Shown one piece after another: positions 47,621-52,208 of a DNA stretch of 52,208 bases. The translations under genes and the position numbers were made by a program. A model generated the notes under the pieces. That model did not search any database. It was given only the letters and a program-made list of their open reading frames with translations, and was not told the origin of the DNA. The DNA is from Massilia agri. GTDB lineage: Bacteria > Pseudomonadota > Gammaproteobacteria > Burkholderiales > Burkholderiaceae_D. The DNA lies in contig NZ_JANUHA010000026.1 of assembly GCF_024753255.1 (NCBI RefSeq), forward strand, positions 1 through 52,208, in the 5' to 3' direction. Within the stretch, counting starts at the first letter, position 1. Each line of letters starts with the position of its first letter.

Positions 47621-48651
47621 CAGGCCCGCCAGTCAGCGAAGAAGGCGGTGAACACCTCGACGGTGCGGGCAACGTCGGCGGCGCTCACGTCCAGGTGGGT
47701 CACGAGGCGGGTGCGCGGGCCGATTGAGGCGCGGATCTGCGCACGGGCCAGGGCCTGGCGCAGCGGTTCGCAGGCCGCAAGGGGGATGTCCAGCCAGAAG
47801 ATGTTGGTCTGCGGCGTGCCGACCTTGAGCTGCCCGATCTGCGACAGGCCGCGCGCCAGCTCGGCGGCATTGGCGTGGTCGTCGGCGAGGCGCTCGACGT
47901 TGTTCTCCAGCGCGTACTGCGCAGCCGCCGCCAGCACGCCGGCCTGGCGCATGCCGCCGCCCAGCATCTTGCGCCAGCGCTTGCCCTGCTCGATGAAGGC
48001 TTTCGGGCCCAGCAGGACCGAGCCGACCGGAGCGCCCAGGCCCTTGGACAGGCAGACCGAGACGGTGTCGAAGCCTTGCACCGCTTCGCGGAGCGTGACA
48101 CCGTTCTTGACGGCCGCATTGGCGATGCGGGCGCCGTCCAGGTGGGTGGCCAAGCCCTTCGCATGGGCCAGGTCGGTCGCCGCCTTGACGTAGTCCTGCG
48201 GCAGCACGCGCCCGCCGATGGTGTTTTCCAGCGCCAGCAGGCGGGTGCGCGCGAAGTGCATGTCGTCGGGCTTGATGTAGGCCTCGATGTCGCTCAAGGC
48301 AATGCTGCCGTCCGCCTGGTTGACGATCGGCTGCGGCTGGATCGAACCCAGCACCGCGGCGCCGCCGCCTTCGTACTTGTAGGTGTGGGCTTCCTGGCCG
48401 ACCAGGTACTCGTCGCCGCGACCGCAGTGGGTCATCAGCGCGATCAGGTTGGTCTGGGTGCCCGAAGGGGCGAACATGCCGGCCTCATAGCCGAACAGCT
48501 CGGCGGCATAGTCCTGCAGGCGGTTGACCGAAGGGTCGTCGGCGTAGACGTCGTCACCGACTTCGGCGGCGGCCATCGCGGCGCGCATCGCCTCGGACGG
48601 CTGGGTGACGGTGTCGCTGCGCAGGTCGATCCAATTGTTCGTGTCGCTCAT
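47620..48651 (-). CDS. ltaE: Low-specificity L-threonine aldolase
   Basis: LtaE is a PLP enzyme that splits L-threonine and L-allo-threonine to glycine and acetaldehyde. The 343-residue protein has W-I-D-L-R-S-D-T-V-T-Q-P at the start, the G-D-D-V-Y-x-D-D-P motif, H-T-Y-K-Y-E-G-G-G, and the PLP lysine in S-V-C-L-S-K-G-L-G-A-P-V-G-S. The start at 48651 (MSDTNNW) fits relatives; 10 extra codons upstream are open. It shares one base with the pseudouridine synthase start. Confidence 0.93.
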   Translation of the reverse strand: MSDTNNWIDLRSDTVTQPSEAMRAAMAAAEVGDDVYADDPSVNRLQDYAAELFGYEAGMFAPSGTQTNLIALMTHCGRGDEYLVGQEAHTYKYEGGGAAVLGSIQPQPIVNQADGSIALSDIEAYIKPDDMHFARTRLLALENTIGGRVLPQDYVKAATDLAHAKGLATHLDGARIANAAVKNGVTLREAVQGFDTVSVCLSKGLGAPVGSVLLGPKAFIEQGKRWRKMLGGGMRQAGVLAAAAQYALENNVERLADDHANAAELARGLSQIGQLKVGTPQTNIFWLDIPLAACEPLRQALARAQIRASIGPRTRLVTHLDVSAADVARTVEVFTAFFADWRA

Positions 48652-48667
48652 CTCGTTCTCAGTCCGC

Positions 48668-49546
48668 TTAGTTTGCTTCAACAGGGGTATAGAAGCGCTG
48701 CTTCATTTCGTCGAGGCCCAGCTCGGCCATCACTTCCTGCAGGCGCTCGGCCGGACGGCGGCGCGGCAGGTTCTTGTAGGTGGCGACGATGAGTTCGTTC
48801 TTCATCGAATGCTCCCAGCCCACCAGTTCCGTCACGGTCACCTGGTAGCCGTGCGCCTCGAGCTGCAGGCAGCGCATCACATTGGTGATCTGGCTGCCGA
48901 ACTCGCGGGTGTGGATCGGGTGGCGCCAGATCTCGGTCAGCGCGCTGCGGCCCAGGTCCCTGCCCTTGTTCTTGCGCAGCACGCTCGCCACTTCCGCCTG
49001 GCAGCACGGGACCAGCACCATGTGCCTGGCCTTCTTCTTCAGTGCGAAATCGATGGCGTCGTCGGTGGCCGTGTTACAGGCGTGCAGCGCGGTGACGATG
49101 TCGACCGTCTCGGGCAGCTTGCTTGACGTGGTCGATTCCGCGACCGACAGCGGCAGGAAGGACATGCCGCTGAAGCCCAGGCGCGCGGCCAGCTCGGTCG
49201 ATTTGCTGACCAGCTCTTCGCGCGTCTCGATGCCGTAGATGTGGGAGCCGTCCTCCAGGCCCTTGAAGAACAGGTCGTAGAGGATGAAGCCGAGATAGGA
49301 CTTGCCGGCGCCGTGGTCCACCAGCGATACGGTCTGCTTCTCTTCCCGCACGCTGTCGAGCAGCGGCTCGATGAAGTTGTACAGGTGGTAGACCTGCTTG
49401 AGCTTGCGGCGGCTGTCCTGGTTCAGCTTGCCGTCGCGCGTGAGGATGTGCAGTTCCTTCAGCAGCTCGATGGATTGGCCGGGGCGGACTTCTTCCGGCA
49501 GGGTGGTGGCCGCTGCCGGCTTGGTGGTGTTCTTAGCGTGCTTCAT
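48668..49546 (-). CDS. Class I SAM-dependent methyltransferase
   Basis: The 292-residue protein matches the Methyltransf_32-type group: a helical N-terminal part (L-K-Q-V-Y-H-L-Y-N-F-I-E-P-L-L), the SAM motif V-D-H-G-A-G-K-S-Y-L-G-F-I-L-Y-D, motif II region Y-G-I-E-T-R, and A-L-H-A-C-N-T-A-T-D-D-A-I followed by V-P-C-C-Q-A-E. The H-A-C-N ... P-C-C pattern is shared with eukaryotic GSTCD-like methyltransferases. Substrate (RNA or protein) not known. It overlaps iscX by 14 bases, so it belongs to the 3' end of the isc operon transcript. Confidence 0.85.
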   Translation of the reverse strand: MKHAKNTTKPAAATTLPEEVRPGQSIELLKELHILTRDGKLNQDSRRKLKQVYHLYNFIEPLLDSVREEKQTVSLVDHGAGKSYLGFILYDLFFKGLEDGSHIYGIETREELVSKSTELAARLGFSGMSFLPLSVAESTTSSKLPETVDIVTALHACNTATDDAIDFALKKKARHMVLVPCCQAEVASVLRKNKGRDLGRSALTEIWRHPIHTREFGSQITNVMRCLQLEAHGYQVTVTELVGWEHSMKNELIVATYKNLPRRRPAERLQEVMAELGLDEMKQRFYTPVEAN

Positions 49547-49727
49547 CGATCCATGCTGCCTGAATGGCTTCCAGTACCCGTTCGCCGCCGCGCGTACGGT
49601 CGTCGCTGAAGTCCTCGAGACCGACGACCCAGTTGTGCAGGTCGACGAAGCGCACGGTGGCGGGGTCGACGTCCGGGTACTTCTCGTACAGTGCCTCGGC
49701 GATGGCCGAGACGTCAGTCCACCTCAT
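49533..49727 (-). CDS. iscX: IscX, Fe-S assembly adaptor
   Basis: The 64-residue protein is the right size and has the IscX signature: M-R-W-T-D-V-S-A-I-A-E-A-L, the Y-P-D-V-D-P block, R-F-V-D-L-H-N-W-V, D-D-R-T-R-G-G-E-R-V-L-E-A-I-Q. IscX binds IscS and iron and tunes cluster assembly. It follows fdx after 16 bases. An open frame upstream to 49814 is not homologous. Confidence 0.96.
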   Translation of the reverse strand: MRWTDVSAIAEALYEKYPDVDPATVRFVDLHNWVVGLEDFSDDRTRGGERVLEAIQAAWIDEAR

Positions 49728-49743
49728 GGCAGGCCTCCCTGGC

Positions 49744-50085
49744 TCAGTGGTTCTTCTCTGCTGCGTGGTTGATGGTGTACTTCGGGATCTCGACGACGAG
49801 GTCTTCATCGGCAATGATCGCCTGGCAGGACAGGCGCGAGTTCGGCTCCAGGCCCCAGGCCTTGTCCAGCATGTCCTCTTCCTTTTCTTCCTGCTCGTTC
49901 AGCGAGTCGAAGCCTTCGCGCACGATCACATGGCAGGTGGTGCAGGCGCAGACGCGGTCGCAGGCGTGTTCGATCTCGATGTCGTTTTCCAGCAGGACGT
50001 CGCAGATCGACTTGCCGGCCGGGGATTCCAGCACGGCGCCGTCAGGGCAGAAGACTGGGTGGGGGAGGATGACGATTTGTGGCAC
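49744..50085 (-). CDS. fdx: ISC-type [2Fe-2S] ferredoxin
   Basis: The 113-residue adrenodoxin-like ferredoxin has the cluster ligands in E-H-A-C-D-R-V-C-A-C-T-T-C-H (C-x5-C-x2-C) and a fourth Cys in R-L-S-C-Q-A. The end is slightly extended (Y-T-I-N-H-A-A-E-K-N-H). Fdx donates electrons during cluster assembly on IscU. It is separated from hscA by a REP pair. Confidence 0.96.
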   Translation of the reverse strand: MPQIVILPHPVFCPDGAVLESPAGKSICDVLLENDIEIEHACDRVCACTTCHVIVREGFDSLNEQEEKEEDMLDKAWGLEPNSRLSCQAIIADEDLVVEIPKYTINHAAEKNH

Positions 50086-50109
50086 TTGATAACCTCAGTT
50101 GTATGTTTT

Positions 50110-50227
50110 TTGTTGGGTGGACCGGGCCACGAAAGGCGGCTCTGCCGTCCGCGCGTCCAACTCACGGTCGATCCGTGGCGGCGCATACCCAAGTTGAACG
50201 CGCGGTCGGCGAAGCCGACCACCCTAC
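50110..50227. repeat. GTAG-headed inverted REP pair, copy D, inside the isc operon
   Basis: The right arm (50193-50227, GTTGAACGCGCGG ... ACCACCCTAC) matches copy A almost base for base, and its CTAC end touches the hscA stop codon. The left arm (about 50110-50160, GTTGGGTGGACC ... GCGCGTCCAA) has a short insert. It occupies the whole fdx-hscA gap. Confidence 0.8.
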
Positions 50228-52116
50228 TAGACCTCGTCCAGCGACTTGCCGGCCAGCGCCTTGCGCACGCTCTTGTCCATGCGGCGCGCCGCGAATTCCT
50301 CGGTGCCCTTGGCCAGCGCCTGCACCGCCGCGTGCAGCCCGTCCTGGCGCTGCCCCGCTTCGAGCGACGCGTCGTTCGAGCGATGGATGGCGTCACGCAC
50401 GCCATGCACCAGCTTCGCGACTTCGTCCTGCTCCGCATCGCTCAGCAGCTCGGCATCCGCATCCAGCGCCGACTGCGTCGCCAGCAGGATGCGCTCGGCC
50501 TCGACCTGCTCTTCGCGCAGTGCGCGCATCTGCATGTCGCCCTGGGCCGAGGTGTAGGAATCCTGCAGCATGCGCGCCACTTCGTCGTCGCCCAGGCCGT
50601 AGGACGGCTTGACGGTGATCGACGCCTCCACGCCCGAACGGGTTTCGCGCGCCGAGACCGACAGCAGGCCGTCGGCGTCGACCTGGTAGGTCACGCGGAT
50701 GCGCGCCGCGCCGGCCGCCATCGGCGGGATGCCGCGCAGCTCGAAGCGCGCCAGCGAGCGGCAGTCGGAGACCAGTTCGCGCTCACCCTGCACCACGTGC
50801 ACGGCCAGGGCCGTCTGGCCATCCTTGAAGGTGGTGAATTCCTGCGCACGGGCGCAGGGAATCGTCGAATTGCGCGGGATGATCTTCTCGACCAGGCCGC
50901 CCATGGTCTCGATGCCGAGCGACAGCGGGGTCACGTCGAGCAGCAGCCAGTCGTCGCCTTCGGCGCGGTTACCGGCCAGCAGGTTCGCCTGGATGGCCGC
51001 GCCCAGCGCCACCACCTTGTCCGGGTCGATGTTCGCGTGCGGGATGGTGTGGAAGAAGTCGCCCACCGCGCGGCGCACGTGCGGCATGCGGGTGGCGCCG
51101 CCGACCATGACCACGCCGTCGACGTCCTCGACTGAAACGTCGGCGTCGCGCATGGCCTTGCGGATCGCATTCATGGTCTTGGCAACCAGGTGCTTGGTGA
51201 TCTCGGCGAAGGTCTGCGCCGTGATCGTCACCTGCACGATTTCGCCCGACTTCAGGATCGCCTCGATCGTCGTTTCTTCATTGGTCGACAGCAGTTCCTT
51301 GGCCTGGCGCGCCTTGACCATCAGGGTGGCGGTGTCGACTTCGGACAGCGGCGCCAGCTTGGCCTGCTCGACGATCCAGCAGAACAGGCGGTGGTCGAAG
51401 TCGTCGCCGCCCAGGGCCGAGTCGCCGCCGGTGGACAGCACTTCGAACACACCCTTGGAGAGCTTCAGGATCGAGATGTCGAAGGTGCCGCCGCCGAGGT
51501 CATAGACCGCATAGATGCCTTCCTTGCCATGGTCGAGGCCGTAGGCGATGGCGGCGGCGGTCGGTTCGGACAGCAGGCGCAGCACGTTCAGGCCGGCCAG
51601 CTGGGCCGCGTCCTTGGTCGCCTGGCGCTGGGCGTCGTCGAAATAGGCCGGCACGGTGATGACGGCGCCGACCAGTTCGTCGCCGAGCGAATCCTCGGCG
51701 CGCTGGCGCAAGGTGGCGAGGATCTGGGCGGAGGTCTCGACCGGGCTCTTCACGCCGGCCACGGTGTTGATCTGCACCATGCCGGGGCCATCGACGAAAT
51801 CGTAGGGCAGGTTCTCGGCGTGGGCGATGTCGGCCAAAGCCCGGCCCATGAAGCGCTTGACCGAGACGACCGTGTTCTTCGGGTCGGTGGTCTGGTGCGC
51901 CTGCGCCTTGTAGCCGATGTTGGCATTGCCGTTGGGGAGGTAGCGCACGACCGACGGCAGCAGCGGACGGCCGTCCTCGTCGCTCAGCACTTCCGGGCTG
52001 CCGCTGCGGACAGTGGCAACCAGCGAGTTGGTGGTGCCCAGGTCGATGCCGACCGCCAGGCGGTGCTGGTGCGGGGCGGTGGACATGCCGGGTTCGGCGA
52101 TTTGGAGTAGTGCCAT
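50227..52116 (-). CDS. hscA: HscA, Hsp70-type chaperone of the ISC system
   Basis: The 629-residue protein has the Hsp70 nucleotide-binding domain (G-I-D-L-G-T-T-N-S-L-V; Y-D-L-G-G-G-T-F-D-I-S-I-L; V-V-M-V-G-G-A-T-R-M-P near 335) and substrate-binding domain (D-V-T-P-L-S-L-G-I-E-T-M-G-G; I-P-R-N-S-T-I-P). Compared with DnaK it lacks the long acidic tail, and its Y-F-D-D-A-Q-R-Q-A-T-K and fdx-iscX neighbours mark it as HscA. It helps transfer clusters from IscU. The preceding hscB would lie beyond the window edge. Confidence 0.97.
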   Translation of the reverse strand: MALLQIAEPGMSTAPHQHRLAVGIDLGTTNSLVATVRSGSPEVLSDEDGRPLLPSVVRYLPNGNANIGYKAQAHQTTDPKNTVVSVKRFMGRALADIAHAENLPYDFVDGPGMVQINTVAGVKSPVETSAQILATLRQRAEDSLGDELVGAVITVPAYFDDAQRQATKDAAQLAGLNVLRLLSEPTAAAIAYGLDHGKEGIYAVYDLGGGTFDISILKLSKGVFEVLSTGGDSALGGDDFDHRLFCWIVEQAKLAPLSEVDTATLMVKARQAKELLSTNEETTIEAILKSGEIVQVTITAQTFAEITKHLVAKTMNAIRKAMRDADVSVEDVDGVVMVGGATRMPHVRRAVGDFFHTIPHANIDPDKVVALGAAIQANLLAGNRAEGDDWLLLDVTPLSLGIETMGGLVEKIIPRNSTIPCARAQEFTTFKDGQTALAVHVVQGERELVSDCRSLARFELRGIPPMAAGAARIRVTYQVDADGLLSVSARETRSGVEASITVKPSYGLGDDEVARMLQDSYTSAQGDMQMRALREEQVEAERILLATQSALDADAELLSDAEQDEVAKLVHGVRDAIHRSNDASLEAGQRQDGLHAAVQALAKGTEEFAARRMDKSVRKALAGKSLDEV

Positions 52117-52155
52117 GGTCGTGTTACCTGTTTATTTTTCTTTGCTGCGATGTGG

Positions 52156-52208
<53 letters not shown>

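Overview
The window is a high-GC chromosomal segment that reads as Betaproteobacteria, order Burkholderiales, most likely Oxalobacteraceae (Massilia/Pseudoduganella-like). This is inferred from gene content and order: an rpsO-pnp / pssA / ilvC-ilvH-ilvB block, a sigma factor-DUF3619-DUF3106-RDD operon divergent from ilvB, the isc tail hscA-fdx-iscX, a PEP-CTERM protein, and GTAG-headed palindromic repeats. No phage, IS, CRISPR, rRNA or tRNA was seen. The last 51 bases are a pure G run, which looks like a contig-end artefact.

Layout. 1-4.3 kb: MYG1-like DHH protein and a molybdopterin oxidoreductase (YdeP/FdhF-like) translationally coupled to fdhD. 4.6-6.7 kb: a secreted SGNH hydrolase and a Sel1-repeat protein. 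6.8-10.8 kb: a GIN-domain periplasmic protein and a pair of M16 peptidases, one catalytic and one without the zinc site, ending in a strong terminator. 10.9-12.3 kb: a BPSL0067-type putative amidase with a STY0301-type partner, then sugE behind a mini-ykkC (guanidine-II) riboswitch candidate. 12.3-18.3 kb: a six-gene stressosome operon (rsbR, rsbS, rsbT, SpoIIE phosphatase, histidine kinase, hybrid kinase), nearly all overlapping. 18.4-27.7 kb: a metal-resistance block with czcA-czcB-czcC-czcI under a CadR-type divergent operator, then dmeR-DUF1289-dmeF for Co/Ni, with a PEP-CTERM protein and a small lipoprotein between them.

27.7-30.4 kb: a LysR regulator divergent from a PcaD-like hydrolase, then two more members of the small lipoprotein family. 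30.5-33.2 kb: pnp and rpsO with terminators and a long inverted repeat in the pnp leader. 33.3-36.2 kb: a lipoprotein, a frameshifted GyrI-like gene, pssA and a SIMPL-domain protein. 36.4-39.7 kb: LysR divergent from an SGNH hydrolase and an old-yellow-enzyme gene. 39.8-43.1 kb: ilvBHC with a long leader. 43.6-45.8 kb: the sigma factor operon. 45.9-52.1 kb: an SDR, a pseudouridine synthase, threonine aldolase, a methyltransferase, iscX, fdx and hscA.

The points most worth a second look are: the stressosome operon feeding two histidine kinases, one carrying a degenerate RsbT-like domain; the guanidine-II riboswitch candidate; the repeats whose GTAG head supplies neighbouring stop codons; the apparent start-codon loss (10933) and frameshift (about 34460); the three paralogous lipoproteins; and the ilvBHC leader. 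All assignments come from reading the sequence and from memory of protein families. No database search was run.
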